Origin: Pyrodictiaceae archaeon
Lineage (GTDB): Archaea > Thermoproteota > Thermoprotei_A > Sulfolobales > WANQ01
Assembly (NCBI GenBank): GCA_015521735.1
Contig: WANQ01000011.1
Location: 46,231 to 110,230, forward strand
Direction: 5' to 3'
DNA length: 64,000 bases
Position numbers and translations under genes: made by a program. Positions 17,369 to 29,400 of this stretch are shown piece by piece. How positions within the stretch are numbered: the first letter of the stretch is position 1; each line of letters begins with the position of its first letter. The notes under the pieces were generated by a model. That model saw nothing but the letters and a program-made list of their open reading frames with translations. It had not been told where the DNA came from and ran no database searches.

Positions 17369-18838
17369 TTAATAAGTTTTAGCTAAACGTAGAATTGTTT
17401 TTGCAGGCTTACCGCATACCGGGCATTTATGACCAGATATGCGTTCCTTTATGTATTTTTCTTCATCCTTAATTGGCCTACCAAGTACTCTTAACCCTGT
17501 ACGAGCTTCTATTTCTAATCCACAATCCAGGTTACCACACCATGGTACTTCAACTATACCTCCCTGAGTATTAATGATGTCTATAGCTTCCTCTAGGGTT
17601 TTAGTAAATCTAAGCTTTGAGTTGAAGAATTCTCTTGCTCTACTCTTTAAGTACTTCTCTATTTCATTGAAGAGTTCACGTACCTTTTCTACTAGTTCAT
17701 TGAAGTTAACAGTAGTTCTTATGAGCAAGTCTCTTCTAACAAGTGTAACCTTTTCTTCACTTAACTCTCTTTCACCTACCTCTATTCTTACTGGGACACC
17801 GCGCATTTCCCAGTCATAGTACTTGTATCCTGGCGTTACTTCTTCTCTCTCGTCAACGTAGACTCTAATACCGTTATCCTCTAATACTTTTCTCACTTTC
17901 CGGGCATAATCTATTATCTTCTTGGTCTTCTCTTCATCTTTTGATGGTATAGGTATTATTACTACTTGTATGGGAGCAATTTTAGGTAATAATACTAGTC
18001 CTCTATCATCACCGTGAACTGATATTAGTGTTGCTATTATCCTATCAGATATACCATAGCTTGTTGACCACATATAGTCTATGGTGCCATCCTCTTGCTG
18101 TATACGTGCTTCAAATGCTTTAGTAAAGTTTTGTCCTAGGTGATGTACTGTTCCTATTTGTAGGACTTTCCCATCAGGCATTATTGTGTCAAAGGCAATT
18201 GTATAGAGTGCTCCAGCAAATTTATCCCATTCAGGTCTTTGGGATATAACATATGGTATGCCGAGGGCATCAAAAATTCTCCTATAGATTCCTATTGCCT
18301 CTTTCACCTGTCTTTCAGCGTCCTCGAAGCTATCATGAAATGTATGTGCTTCTTTAAAGGTTGTAACCTCTCTTAACCTAATCATAGGTCTTGTAGCTTT
18401 GGTTTCATATCTAAATATGCTACCTATTTGATAGAATTTTCTTGGAAGCTGCTTATAGCTTTGATACCAGTAGGCGACCATAGGAGTTATTATGGTCTCA
18501 CTTGTAGGCCTTAGAGCTAGCTTAACATCAAGTTCTTCGACACCGCCATGTGTTACCCAGTAAACTTGTGCTTCAAAGCCGCGTATGTGTTCTGACTCTT
18601 TCCTTAAATAGTGTTCAGGTATTAGTAGTGGTAGGAGTACTTCTTCGTGTCCAGTGGTATCGTGTTCCCTTCTAATCAATTCAAGTACTAGTTTTCTAAG
18701 CTTGAATCCATAAGGTCTCCATATACCCATACCCTTAATAGGGTATCTACCATAGTCGTATAGCTCAGCTTTTTCAAGGACTTCATCAAACCATTTACTA
18801 AACTCTTTAGACCAACGTTCACGTTTAATCTTCTTCAA
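17369..18838 (-). CDS. proS: prolyl-tRNA synthetase
   Basis: 489 aa; class II motifs ([40 protein letters not shown]). Confidence 0.95.
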   Translation of the reverse strand: MKKIKRERWSKEFSKWFDEVLEKAELYDYGRYPIKGMGIWRPYGFKLRKLVLELIRREHDTTGHEEVLLPLLIPEHYLRKESEHIRGFEAQVYWVTHGGVEELDVKLALRPTSETIITPMVAYWYQSYKQLPRKFYQIGSIFRYETKATRPMIRLREVTTFKEAHTFHDSFEDAERQVKEAIGIYRRIFDALGIPYVISQRPEWDKFAGALYTIAFDTIMPDGKVLQIGTVHHLGQNFTKAFEARIQQEDGTIDYMWSTSYGISDRIIATLISVHGDDRGLVLLPKIAPIQVVIIPIPSKDEEKTKKIIDYARKVRKVLEDNGIRVYVDEREEVTPGYKYYDWEMRGVPVRIEVGERELSEEKVTLVRRDLLIRTTVNFNELVEKVRELFNEIEKYLKSRAREFFNSKLRFTKTLEEAIDIINTQGGIVEVPWCGNLDCGLEIEARTGLRVLGRPIKDEEKYIKERISGHKCPVCGKPAKTILRLAKTY

Positions 18839-18918
18839 GCACGTTCACCACGTTATTACCACACGTTAAGTACACTAGTTGTACTATAGTTTCCGCATAA
18901 TGGCATAGTATTTAAACC

Positions 18919-19731
18919 CTATTCTCTACAAACTTTACGAGCAAAGACTATGTAGCCTGTATGTCCTATCATATAGCTTTTAGGCCTTGTAGCCCCCTCC
19001 TTTACCTGGTACTCTCTAAGCATTAGCTCGTAGGCGTGTATATCTATGAAGCCTCCATGGTTTCTGAGCGCTATCACGGTTTTCTCTACCTGGTTTACAG
19101 TAGGTATGAAGACTATTAATGGCTTTGAAGGCTTTAAAACACTATGTGTGAGCTCAACATACTTCCATGGATCCGGTAAATCAAGGAATACTGCATCAAG
19201 ATTAGAGAGTTCTCCTTGAGCTTGAGCTACATCACCTAGCCTTAAGTCAACATAATCTATTAATCCGCTTAACTCTAAGTTCTTTTTAGCGGCTTCATAG
19301 AATTCTCTGCGTATCTCATAAGCATATACTTTACCGTGGGGTTTCACTATGTTTGCAAGTGTTGTAGTTAGAAAGCCTGTACCCACACCTGCTTCTAATA
19401 CCCTAGAACCAGACCCTATACCAGACAGGAACACTATGTAGCCTAGGTCTTTCGGGTATATTACTTGTGTAAGTCTCTTATACTTAAGGAAGAAGTCGTA
19501 AAATAAGGGTTTAAGCACATATGCTGTGGTACCAGTTGAAAGCGTTACCTTTGATCCAAACCTAACCCCCACTATGTCATCATGTGCTATAACACCTTTA
19601 TCTGATTCAAACCTTTTACCACGTTTTACACGGAATAGAAATATTCTTCGCTCATCAATATAGAGTAGCACCCAATCTCCTTCCCTTACCACCTCCACGC
19701 CTACGTCACCATAAACCATAGTCGCCGGCAA
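18919..19731 (-). CDS. trmI: tRNA (adenine-N1)-methyltransferase TrmI-like
   Basis: YPKDLGYIVFLSGIGSGSRVLEAGVGTGFLT..., DAVFLDLPDPWKYV. Confidence 0.9.
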   Translation of the reverse strand: MPATMVYGDVGVEVVREGDWVLLYIDERRIFLFRVKRGKRFESDKGVIAHDDIVGVRFGSKVTLSTGTTAYVLKPLFYDFFLKYKRLTQVIYPKDLGYIVFLSGIGSGSRVLEAGVGTGFLTTTLANIVKPHGKVYAYEIRREFYEAAKKNLELSGLIDYVDLRLGDVAQAQGELSNLDAVFLDLPDPWKYVELTHSVLKPSKPLIVFIPTVNQVEKTVIALRNHGGFIDIHAYELMLREYQVKEGATRPKSYMIGHTGYIVFARKVCRE

Positions 19732-19768
19732 AATAGTAGTCTTTGAATCCTTAAAACTTGTGTTTAAA

Positions 19769-19831
19769 GCTCAGTACTGGTGTCCTTCAGCACCAAAGTT
19801 TTCTCAGCAATACCAGCCTTCTTCATCGCCT
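19769..19831 (-). ncRNA. C/D box sRNA candidate
   Basis: Minus strand: GGCGATGA-AGAAGGCTGGTATTG-CTGA-GAAAACTTTG-GTGCTGA-AGGACACCAGTA-CTGA-GC; C/D'/C'/D order with one mismatch each in C and C'. Confidence 0.6.
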
Positions 19832-19928
19832 ATTAGTGAGTATATGATCATAAGTATATTAGTGTTAGTGGTACATAATGCTCAACTAGATGAGTAGTCT
19901 ATAGTGGAGCTAGGAGAGGTTAAGACTC

Positions 19929-20429
19929 GTGAATAAAACTGAAAAACCAAGAAGAACATATCTAATGAGCATTAGACCTAAATTTGCATACCAAATATTT
20001 GCTGGGCAGAAAAAATTTGAGCTTAGGAGATGGATAGGCGTACCAATAGAATCGGGGTCCACTATAGTAGTGTATGTATCAGGCAACGTAAAGGCTATTG
20101 TAGGTGAATTCAAGGTAGGTAGAGTCATTGTTGGACCACCTAGAAAGGTATGGGATGAAGTAATGAAGTATCCTAAGCCAGGTATAGATGAAGATGATTG
20201 GCCCTACATAGCAGGCTCAAAAAAGGCTATGGCTATAGAAGTATTAGACCCAATAATATTTGCTAGACCAGTTAAACTAGAAGAGTTAAGAAACATTATA
20301 CCGGGCTTTATGCCTCCTCTAAGCTATAGAGTATTATATGAAGGCGAACCCCTATCTAGAATGCTAATAGAATATCTGCGGAGACAAACAAAGACTAAAC
20401 CAAATAAATACGTTAGAGAAAGAGACTAA
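19929..20429 (+). CDS. ASCH/PUA-like domain protein
   Basis: MSIRPKFAYQIFAGQKKFELRRW...VVYVSGNVKAIVGEFKVG. Confidence 0.8.
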   Translation: MNKTEKPRRTYLMSIRPKFAYQIFAGQKKFELRRWIGVPIESGSTIVVYVSGNVKAIVGEFKVGRVIVGPPRKVWDEVMKYPKPGIDEDDWPYIAGSKKAMAIEVLDPIIFARPVKLEELRNIIPGFMPPLSYRVLYEGEPLSRMLIEYLRRQTKTKPNKYVRERD

Positions 20430-20465
20430 GGATTAATCAATTGGAACTAAAATAATCTTGTAGGG

Positions 20466-20675
20466 TTATATCAATACACGTTTCTCAACAAAAGCTCTCA
20501 TTGGCTGAAGTTCTAGTTCTTCTTCTCTAATCCATAGCTCCCTCTTAAGTAGTTCTCTTACAGCTATTCTGATTACTTCACTCCTAGATGAGTATCTTCC
20601 AATTCTTACTAACTCATCTAATCCCTCAACATATGATTCTGGCATCTTAACTGTTATTAGCTTCATGTGTAACAC
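20466..20675 (-). CDS. ribbon-helix-helix transcriptional regulator
   Basis: [43 protein letters not shown], CopG/NikR-like RHH. Confidence 0.85.
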   Translation of the reverse strand: MLHMKLITVKMPESYVEGLDELVRIGRYSSRSEVIRIAVRELLKRELWIREEELELQPMRAFVEKRVLI

Positions 20676-20734
20676 CCCAATAAGATTGCTTATATGATTA
20701 TTGAGATTTATAAAGCACTAGGTCTAATAATACG

Positions 20735-21484
20735 TTAATTGAATGTCAATTCTCTAGACTTGTTCCACAAGTGCTCAAAGTACACTTTAGCTATTTCAAC
20801 AAAGAATTCATGATCACTCCACATACCAATTAAGCCTCCATCCTTTGTTTTAACTACCAATAACACACTATTGCCTATAGCACCGCTACCGAACATTCCA
20901 TCAGTAATACGTATACTTACTCCTCTTCTAGATAAGGCTATTATGTTATTGCTAACTATGCTTTTATCAACTAGTAATCGTACCTTGACTTTGTTTACTG
21001 CTTCAAGTAATATGTCAATTGTTTCTGTGGACAAGAGTTCTTTGTGTGCGAAAGCCAAGTCTATAGATTTATCGCTTGTTAGTACAACATCAGACAACCT
21101 ACTAACAATGTCGCTACTTGGCACAATTATTATTCTATATAAGCTACTACTACCCTTATACATAGCCTCTATTTGGGGTAATACTTTTTCCTCAAATGAC
21201 TTAATATTAGCTTCTATAAGGTTTTTAAGCCTATGCCATGCTATACGTGGCTCTATAGCAATAAATTTAGCAGGTCTGTCATTAGTTTTAGCTATAAGTC
21301 CTAACGATACAAGTTTGTTTAATGGCTCATATACCTTGGTAGGACTGGTATTCAATTGTAATGCTATATCTCTAGCAGTTATAGGTCCCTTAGTTAATAC
21401 GATGAAGTATACCTTAGCTTCTCGCCTACCTATTCCTAGAACCCTAAATAGATTCATAAGCTTCTCTGGAACACCTACCTCCAT
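20735..21484 (-). CDS. TrmB family transcriptional regulator
   Basis: N-terminal LGIGRREAKVYFIVLTKGPITARDIALQLNTSPTKVYEPLNKLVSLGLI. Confidence 0.85.
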   Translation of the reverse strand: MEVGVPEKLMNLFRVLGIGRREAKVYFIVLTKGPITARDIALQLNTSPTKVYEPLNKLVSLGLIAKTNDRPAKFIAIEPRIAWHRLKNLIEANIKSFEEKVLPQIEAMYKGSSSLYRIIIVPSSDIVSRLSDVVLTSDKSIDLAFAHKELLSTETIDILLEAVNKVKVRLLVDKSIVSNNIIALSRRGVSIRITDGMFGSGAIGNSVLLVVKTKDGGLIGMWSDHEFFVEIAKVYFEHLWNKSRELTFN

Positions 21485-21570
21485 AGTAAAGTAAACCTCA
21501 CCGTATATTCTTTAAGTCCGCGTAAATGGTTAAAAGCTCTTAATAACTAGAATACTTATTTGGGGGTTCT

Positions 21571-21894
21571 ATGGGTACAAAAGGTGGTAAACCAATTACA
21601 GCTATTGAGAAAAGGCAAAGAAGAGAACTTGAAAGAAAAATGAAGGCACGTGTACAACAAGAATCTGAGAGTAGTGAAGGTAGAATGGTTTTCTTCGATG
21701 AGGGTATGCTAAATCAAGCTCTTAGAGAAGCAAGAAGCCAAGGCTATATAACTCCTTACATTGTTATGAATAAGCTCAACGTCACCTATGGTGTTGCAAA
21801 GGACATATTAATGGAGCTTGAAAAAAGAGGTCAACTAAAACTATATAGTAGGAATCGACGTGTACTAATATATGTTCCAGTAGCTGCTAAATAA
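21571..21894 (+). CDS. rps25e: 30S ribosomal protein S25e
   Basis: Basic N-terminus plus wHTH-like ITPYIVMNKLNVTYGVAKDILMELEKRGQLKLYSRNRRVLIY. Confidence 0.85.
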   Translation: MGTKGGKPITAIEKRQRRELERKMKARVQQESESSEGRMVFFDEGMLNQALREARSQGYITPYIVMNKLNVTYGVAKDILMELEKRGQLKLYSRNRRVLIYVPVAAK

Positions 21895-21896
21895 TA

Positions 21897-22259
21897 TTAC
21901 TTGAATCTTGGTAGAAATGCTGGTTTTTCTTTCAATTCAACTACTGGTATTGAAACCCATCCAGGCCTACTACCTTTGGCGGCTTCAACTCTTTCACCAG
22001 ACTCATCAGCCTTAAGTAGTAGGTACTTAGCATTAGCGTACTTATTGTCTTCGTCTACGTAGTAGTAGAACATAGGTACACCATAGTAGTTATAGTAGTC
22101 TCTGAAAACAGCTAAGATACCATAAATGTACTTGTTATCGTGTTTGAATCTTATAATGTACATTGGTTGTCCAAGAGTCATTACTGAAGCAGCCATTCTA
22201 GCAATATCGCTTATATCGCTTACACGTACTGCAACAACTTTACGTAGTTCTTCACTCAT
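21897..22259 (-). CDS. conserved hypothetical protein
   Basis: 120-aa ORF convergent with S25e. No family recognised. Confidence 0.65.
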   Translation of the reverse strand: MSEELRKVVAVRVSDISDIARMAASVMTLGQPMYIIRFKHDNKYIYGILAVFRDYYNYYGVPMFYYYVDEDNKYANAKYLLLKADESGERVEAAKGSRPGWVSIPVVELKEKPAFLPRFK

Positions 22260-22427
22260 ACCTTATACCCAGTGATAAGGGCTTACTACGTGTTGAAAAA
22301 TTTTAATGGATTCTAGGATTATAGTTAAGCACTTTTATATAGTTAAATATGGTAGAATAGTATTCAACCCTTATATACGAGCAACTACATGTTCTAGACT
22401 TGAATCTTAGTCTAAGTATTCTTCTAG

Positions 22428-22997
22428 GTGGCTCCCGTGATTATAGAGATACGTTGGCATGGTCGTGGAGGCCAAGGTGTATGGACTGCTTCAAACATAC
22501 TAGCTATGGCTGCACTTTATGACGGTAAACATGTCCAGAGTTTTCCAGCATTTGGTCCAGAACGTTCAGGCGCTCCAGTACTAGCATTTACTAGGATTAG
22601 CGATGAACCTATAGAAATACACAGCATGATATATAATCCAGACATAATAGTAGTACTCGATCCAACACTCCTAGCAACAGAGAAGGTAGTTGAAGGCCTT
22701 AAGAAGAATGGTAAAATAGTAGTAAACTATGATGGTGACGCTGATAAGTTATACGAGCAACTAGGTATAAGTAAAGGTGAATACAAAGTATACAAGACAC
22801 CTGCTACAAAACTAGCACTTGAAATACTGAAGAGACCTATAACAAATACCGCTATGATAGGAGCATTAATTAAAGCTGAACCACTTGTATCATTAAATAG
22901 TATTGAGAAGGCCTTAAAACATAGATTCTCTAGTGATTTAGCTAAACTAAATCTTGAACTAATAAAAAGAGCTTATGAGTTAACCCAGGAGGTGTAA
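22428..22997 (+). CDS. porG: 2-oxoacid:ferredoxin oxidoreductase gamma subunit
   Basis: IIEIRWHGRGGQGVWTASNILAMAA..., first gene of a gamma-delta-alpha-beta operon. Confidence 0.93.
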   Translation: MAPVIIEIRWHGRGGQGVWTASNILAMAALYDGKHVQSFPAFGPERSGAPVLAFTRISDEPIEIHSMIYNPDIIVVLDPTLLATEKVVEGLKKNGKIVVNYDGDADKLYEQLGISKGEYKVYKTPATKLALEILKRPITNTAMIGALIKAEPLVSLNSIEKALKHRFSSDLAKLNLELIKRAYELTQEV

Positions 22998-23003
22998 TAT
23001 GAT

Positions 23004-23306
23004 TTGACTAGTAAAGTTGAGTTAAAAGAACCAAGAAGTTGGAAAAATCTACCATTAGCAGCACTACCTTACAAGCTATCTACCGAATACAAGACTGGAG
23101 GTTGGAGGGCCCTTAAACCAGTAATAGACTATAATAAATGTGTTAAATGTCTATTATGTTGGCTCTTCTGCCCCGAAATGACTATTCATTGGACAGGAGA
23201 AAAAGTAGTCATAGACTATGATTACTGTAAAGGCTGTGGTATTTGTGCTCATGAATGTCCTGTTAAAGCTATATCCATGGTACCTGAGTCCTCGGAGGTG
23301 AAGTAA
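23004..23306 (+). CDS. porD: 2-oxoacid:ferredoxin oxidoreductase delta subunit
   Basis: Two 4Fe-4S motifs: CVKCLLCWLFCPE and CKGCGICAHECP. Confidence 0.93.
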   Translation: MTSKVELKEPRSWKNLPLAALPYKLSTEYKTGGWRALKPVIDYNKCVKCLLCWLFCPEMTIHWTGEKVVIDYDYCKGCGICAHECPVKAISMVPESSEVK

Positions 23307-23309
23307 GTC

Positions 23310-24551
23310 GTGCCCAAGATACCATTAGAAAAACAAGTAAAGATAGGAGTAAATGGTGATGAAGCAGTAGCATACGCGGTTAAGCAAAGCTATGTAGATG
23401 TTGTTGCAGCTTACCCAATAACTCCTCAGACAATAATTGTTGAAAAATATAGTGAGTTTGTAGCTAACGGAGAAGTTCATACTGAGTTTATTCCAGTAGA
23501 AAGTGAGCATTCCGCGTTAAGCGCAGTTGTAGGTGCGGCAGCTGCTGGTGCACGTGCATTTACAGCTACAGCTTCACAAGGACTAGCATTAATGTGGGAG
23601 ATTCTCCACATAGCGTCATCTCTACGTCTACCTATAGTATTAGCCGTTGCTAATAGAGCATTATCAGCACCAATAAACATACATTGCGACCACAGTGATG
23701 CAATGGGTATGCGTGATGCTGGATGGGTACAACTATTTGTTGAGAACTCACAGGAGGCGTATGATACAACAATACAAGCATTCAAGATAGCTGAGGATCC
23801 AAGAATACTACTGCCAGTAGCAGTAAACCTCGATGGATTCGTGCTAAGCCATACACTTGAGGACATCTACATGTTACCAGATGAAGCAGTACTAGAATTC
23901 CTTGGAGGACCTAGGAAAGTTGCAAAAACATACGTAGATTACCTCGGTAAGGAAGTAGAGCTTAAACTTGACCCTGCAAACCCCATTACCTTTGGACCAC
24001 TAGACCTATACGACTACTACTTTGAACACAAGATGCATCAAGTTAAAGCCATGTCTAAGGTAAAAGAAGTTGTAAAAGAAGTAAATGAGCAATGGTATGA
24101 GCTTACTGGTAGAAAGTATGGCGATGGAATAATAGATACCTATGGAGTAGACGATGCAGAAATCATAGTAACAGTACTAGGAAGTACAGCTGGAACTGTT
24201 AGACATGTAGCTAAAAGGCTAAGACAGAAGGGATTGAAGGTAGGAGTTGTAAGGATAAGACTATTTAGACCATTCCCATTTGATGAAATAAGAAGCGTGT
24301 TAAGACATGCAAAGGTAGTAGGAGTAATGGATAGGGCTATTAGTTTTGGTAGCTATGGTCCAAGCTACCTAGAAATATCAACAGCTCTGTATAATGAGAG
24401 GAATAAACCAATACTAGTAAACTACATCTATGGTCTAGGTGGAAGAGATGTACCGCCAAGTCTTGTTGAAAAAATGTTTTATGAACTAGTAGACATAGCG
24501 AAGAAAGGCGAACCCATCTTCAAACCCAGATTCCTAGGTGTAAGAGAGTAG
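23310..24551 (+). CDS. porA: 2-oxoacid:ferredoxin oxidoreductase alpha subunit
   Basis: AYPITPQTIIVEKYSEFV, ATASQGLALMWEIL. Confidence 0.95.
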   Translation: MPKIPLEKQVKIGVNGDEAVAYAVKQSYVDVVAAYPITPQTIIVEKYSEFVANGEVHTEFIPVESEHSALSAVVGAAAAGARAFTATASQGLALMWEILHIASSLRLPIVLAVANRALSAPINIHCDHSDAMGMRDAGWVQLFVENSQEAYDTTIQAFKIAEDPRILLPVAVNLDGFVLSHTLEDIYMLPDEAVLEFLGGPRKVAKTYVDYLGKEVELKLDPANPITFGPLDLYDYYFEHKMHQVKAMSKVKEVVKEVNEQWYELTGRKYGDGIIDTYGVDDAEIIVTVLGSTAGTVRHVAKRLRQKGLKVGVVRIRLFRPFPFDEIRSVLRHAKVVGVMDRAISFGSYGPSYLEISTALYNERNKPILVNYIYGLGGRDVPPSLVEKMFYELVDIAKKGEPIFKPRFLGVRE

Positions 24552-24565
24552 GGAGGTGTATACTT

Positions 24566-25588
24566 ATGAGCTCCTTTAAGTATGGAGTTGTAACATTTAA
24601 GCCTGAAGAAAAGAAGGAGCTACCATTAGAATTCAATCTTAGGAAACTAGCTGAAACACGTAAACCAATACTACTACCTGGACATAGAATGTGTGCTGGT
24701 TGTTCTGTCCCAATAATAGTTAAACTACTAGGTTTTGCTCTCCGTGGTCCAACGATAATAGTTAATGCAACTGGGTGCCTAGAGGTAGCAACCACTATAT
24801 TCCCCTATACAAGTTGGGCAGTACCATGGATACATGTCGCCTTTGAGAATGCTGCAGCGGTTGCAAGTGGTGTAGAAGCAGCCATAAAAGCATTTAAGAA
24901 GACTGGAAGACTACCATATGATAACGTTGACGTTATAGCTATAGCAGGAGATGGAGGTACCTTTGATATAGGATTCCAAGCATTAAGCGGTATGGCTGAG
25001 CGTGGACACAACGTAATGTACGTACTATATGATAATGAGGCGTACATGAATACGGGTATTCAGAGAAGTGGAGGAACACCAGCTTTTGCATGGACTACAA
25101 CTACTCCAGTAGGCAAAGTACTACCTGGTAAAACACAGCATAAGAAGCCTATAGCTGATATAATGGTAGCTCATAAAATACCCTATGTTGCTACAGCAAC
25201 ACCAGCACACTGGATAGATGCTGTAAAGAAGTTTAGGAAAGGACTTGAAATACAAGGACCAACATTCATACACGTGTTCGCATCATGTAATAGAGGATGG
25301 AGGCATGGCACTGAAATAGCAATAGAGATATCGAGAAGAGCTGTAGATACATGCTACTTCCCGCTATGGGAGTATGTAAGAGGAAAGGGATACATATTAA
25401 CGGATAGATCACTACAAATAGCAAGGAATCCCAAACTAAAGCAACCAATAGAGAAATTCCTAGAAGTACAGGGAAGATTTAGGCATCTACTTAAGCCAGA
25501 AAACAGAGAACTAGTAAGACAACTACAAGAGTACGTCGACGCGGTATGGGAGGATCTATTAGAAAGAGCAATAAATGCTCCAAGATAA
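24566..25588 (+). CDS. porB: 2-oxoacid:ferredoxin oxidoreductase beta subunit
   Basis: TPP-binding AIAGDGGTFDIGFQALSG...YDNEAYMNTGIQRSGGTP. Confidence 0.95.
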   Translation: MSSFKYGVVTFKPEEKKELPLEFNLRKLAETRKPILLPGHRMCAGCSVPIIVKLLGFALRGPTIIVNATGCLEVATTIFPYTSWAVPWIHVAFENAAAVASGVEAAIKAFKKTGRLPYDNVDVIAIAGDGGTFDIGFQALSGMAERGHNVMYVLYDNEAYMNTGIQRSGGTPAFAWTTTTPVGKVLPGKTQHKKPIADIMVAHKIPYVATATPAHWIDAVKKFRKGLEIQGPTFIHVFASCNRGWRHGTEIAIEISRRAVDTCYFPLWEYVRGKGYILTDRSLQIARNPKLKQPIEKFLEVQGRFRHLLKPENRELVRQLQEYVDAVWEDLLERAINAPR

Positions 25589-25623
25589 ATAGTGAAGAAT
25601 CATTTAAAATTAACTATTTTCTT

Positions 25624-26451
25624 CTAAATAATATCTCTATTCTTAGCAACCTTACATAAACTCATAACAGCTATCTTAAGACTACCTGGAGATATTGATT
25701 GTTGAGGCTTAACGTTAGGTACATCTGCTATAACGAGTTGTTCTTCATCACCTTCAGCGTAGCCTAACATGCCTTCTCTAGGATCAAATATTAAGCTCAT
25801 AACCTCTCCTGCTATTTCTCCCTGATTTTCAGTAATGCCTCCAGCTGCAATTATAGGTATATTGTTCTCTAAAGCCCTAGTAATCAAAATGTAATGTATT
25901 ATACGGTTTTCAGGCTTAACTCTAATGCTAGCTATTAACGTGTTTGAACCAGTAATTGAGAGGCTTCTAGGTATCTCAGGTGTTAGTAAGTCGTCTTCAG
26001 CTAGTATACCATACTTTCTATCTAGGTTAAAGTATACGAGTTCTCTACCTGAAGAAATACCTGCTTCCTCATCTTTAGCTGATAAAACTATCTTCCTATA
26101 CTTGCCTAGAATAGAGCCATCTGGACCAACTATAACAGTTGTCAAGAATAGTTTCGGCCCAGCTCTTTCTATTATCGGTCCACCTACTATGTACATGGAT
26201 GAATCTATTGCATAAGCTGATAATTGATCAGTTGTAGGACCAGGTATTCTTTCGGCTTGACTCCTCATAGCATATTTTAGTCTAGGTTGCGGTAGATAGT
26301 CTATTATTGGTCCGCTATTAAACATTGATGGTAGAACTATTATTCTAGCACCCTTGTTTCTAGCTTCTTTTATCATTCGTTTAACGTGATCCATATTTGT
26401 ACGTTTAGCACCTAAACGTGTTTTAAGGTGTGCAACCGCTATTAGGGTCAC
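25624..26451 (-). CDS. carbon-nitrogen hydrolase (nitrilase superfamily)-like protein
   Basis: KGARIIVLPSMFNSG, ILGKYRKIVLS, YGILAEDDLLTPEIPR. The usual catalytic Cys context is not obvious. Confidence 0.7.
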   Translation of the reverse strand: MTLIAVAHLKTRLGAKRTNMDHVKRMIKEARNKGARIIVLPSMFNSGPIIDYLPQPRLKYAMRSQAERIPGPTTDQLSAYAIDSSMYIVGGPIIERAGPKLFLTTVIVGPDGSILGKYRKIVLSAKDEEAGISSGRELVYFNLDRKYGILAEDDLLTPEIPRSLSITGSNTLIASIRVKPENRIIHYILITRALENNIPIIAAGGITENQGEIAGEVMSLIFDPREGMLGYAEGDEEQLVIADVPNVKPQQSISPGSLKIAVMSLCKVAKNRDII

Positions 26452-26479
26452 TTTGAATCACACCTCTTAATTAGATAAA

Positions 26480-29400
26480 CTATCTCTTATTACTGTTAAT
26501 GCTTTTAGTTTTCTCTTCAAATGATTGAATAATATATGATATTTCTCTGACCTCATTGTATAGCTCTTTAAGTACATCTTGATAATCCCTTTTGCCTTCT
26601 TCTACCTGGTCCATGTACTGTTCTAATATTCTAGTACGCTCCTCTGATACGAGTTTCCTAACTCTCTCGCTTAGTAAATGTATTGTTTTCTCTGATATAT
26701 GTTTCTTAAGCTCCTTAAACTCATTGTATAGGTCTAGCGCTGTAGTCATTCCTTCTTCAGCAGCCTTCTTAGCTATCTCTTCAACTATTAGGCTTGTTAG
26801 AAAGGCGTAGACTCCGCGTCCAAGTTGTGTTGCTATTAATTTCTTTTGTTTAGGTGTCTCTGACACATAGCCTCTTTGCATTATTGTTTGTATTATCTTA
26901 GCATAAGTGCTAGGTCTTCCTATCTTACGCTTCTTCATTAAGGCTACGACATCTCCTTGACTGTAGAGAGGCTTAGTGGATCTTTTACTAACTCTTACAT
27001 CAATTATCTTGTATTTACCACTAGGTATTTCTTTAACAATGTCTACTATTGGATATATTTCTAGGAAGCCAGGTTCTATTACATCTATTGTTAACTCTAG
27101 TTGCTTAATAGCTTTACCTAGCTTAACATTTAATACTTCTTTCTTAATCTTAGCAGGCTTCATTTGGCTTGCAATGAATCTCCTAAATATTAGGTCATAG
27201 ATTAAGTAGTGGTTTCGTGTAAGTCTCCTAACAGGTTGTATTACGCCTTCAGCTATTAGCTCTCTTAACCTTTCTACATCAATAGGTCTTGTAGGTCTTA
27301 TAGCTTCATGTGCTCCACCAGTACCCCATGTTCTAGGCGCAAAGTATTCTTTATACTTGTCACCATATTTTTCTCTAAGATACTCTCTAGCAACATTAAT
27401 ACCAGTATCAGATACTCTTGTACTATCAGTTCTATGATATGTTATGAAGCCCATTTCAAATAGTTCTTGCGCTATATTCATTACTTCAGTTGCACTAAGT
27501 CTATACTTTATCGAAGCCTCTGATAGAAGGGTATCTGTTGTAAATGGTGGAAGAGGTTTAAGTTCTTCTACTTTTTCAGTAATCTTCCTTACTTCTACTT
27601 CTTGCTTCCTTATCTCTTCAACTTCTAAGCTGGGTAATGCTCCTATAAGTTCATCTTCAATGAATTCAATAGTTAGCTTACTATCATTGTATGCTATGTC
27701 TATTGAGTAGTGTTTCTTTAAGTTCTTCTTGTATTCTATAAACCTGTCTATTACCCAGCCAAGTACTGGAGTTTGTACTCTACCAGCACTAAGTGTTTGC
27801 TTTTCACCTGGAGTACACTTGTAATCTCTTTTCTTCCTCTTTTTACTACCCATGATAAATGTTAGACAATACGCAGGCCAAAACTCATACCATAGGAGGG
27901 GGGATAGAGTGAATCCTATCCATCTATCTTCTACTCTTCTAACTATTTGTGCTTCAACGAGTTTTAAGTTGAATTCCCTAATACTTCTAAGTGCTTCATT
28001 GATTGCTTTACGAGTTACTTCGTGGAACTCTATTCTCTGGATGTTAGAGGTATAGGGTGATAGGAGTACTGCTATGTCCCATCCTATTTTTTCTCCCTCA
28101 GTATCAGGGTCTGTTCCAATAAGTACTAGGTCTACTTCGCTGGAAAGCTCTCGTAGTGCTTTAACGACATCTTTTGAATCCTTTATGTAAGTTGAATCAC
28201 ATCTTGGACAAGTATTTCGTTCATCGACAAATTGGTGACCACACACAAGACACTTCTTTATGGAGGTATAAACTGGTATAAACCTAAGGTACCCTGGCTT
28301 TTCTTCAACTTCTACGCCAAGGAATCCTCTAGGCTCCTTAACTAAATCATATACGTGTCCACCACTAGCAGTTATCATTAGTATGTAGTCACCACTTGTA
28401 ACCTCATACACCTTTAGCACATCATTTATTGTTCTAATACTAGGTTTGCCGAAGAAGTTTGCTATAGTTCTTGCTTTATTAGGTGATTCAACAACCATTA
28501 ACGCTGTTTTTACTAGATCCTTTACTTCAGCCTTAATTTCACCGCTTAGAACTTTCCTAACCTTCTCTCTATCCTCGTCAATTCTTTTTAATACTTCATT
28601 TAGGTTTAGTTCTTTAAAGTTAACCCATTCACTATCCTCAATAACCCATTTCATTCTTTTCACTAGTCCCTTGAAGAGTCGTGGATCATCTACTATTACT
28701 ACTGATAACCCATATGTTAGTCCTCCAGCAAACATTCTACTCGTTCTACCACTAGCTTGTATATAGGTCATTACATCTGGTACTAAGATATATGTCTTAC
28801 CCTCAACTTCAATAATGGATAGCTCAGGACTCTCATATAGCTTTCTTCTTACATCCTCTCTACTCATCAAATCTCTAACAAGCTTTAACGCATCATAGAA
28901 GTCTCTATCAATTCTTGTTTGAGGCTCGACACCACTTCTAAGCATTTCAGCTAGCTTAGAAAGTGATGCAGTAGATAGCTTTTGTAAATGCCTTCTAAGT
29001 CTCGCTATAAGTGTCTCAACTTTCTTCCTTTCATCTCCTTCAAGTATATCACGTAAGATGGTTAAAGCCCTAAAGATATTTACTGGATGCGGATCATCTA
29101 GTTGTGTACTAAACTTTAACCTTGGCACACCAGCAAAGACAGCATATCTAACTCTAGCAGGTAAGTCTATGCCACGTACCATTACACCATAATATGTGGC
29201 TACACCTACAAGGATGTTAACCTTGCCTTCAATGAATTCTTCTAATGCTTTTATCTCTTTAGAATAAAACGGTTTCGCGTTCAACGGGGTATGCTCTGAT
29301 ATATATTCTGCTAGTTTTACAGCATAATCTACCCCCTTATCTATGGGAACAAATACTAGTCCTCCATCACCCAATTTCTCAACGAGGTATTTTACAGTGT

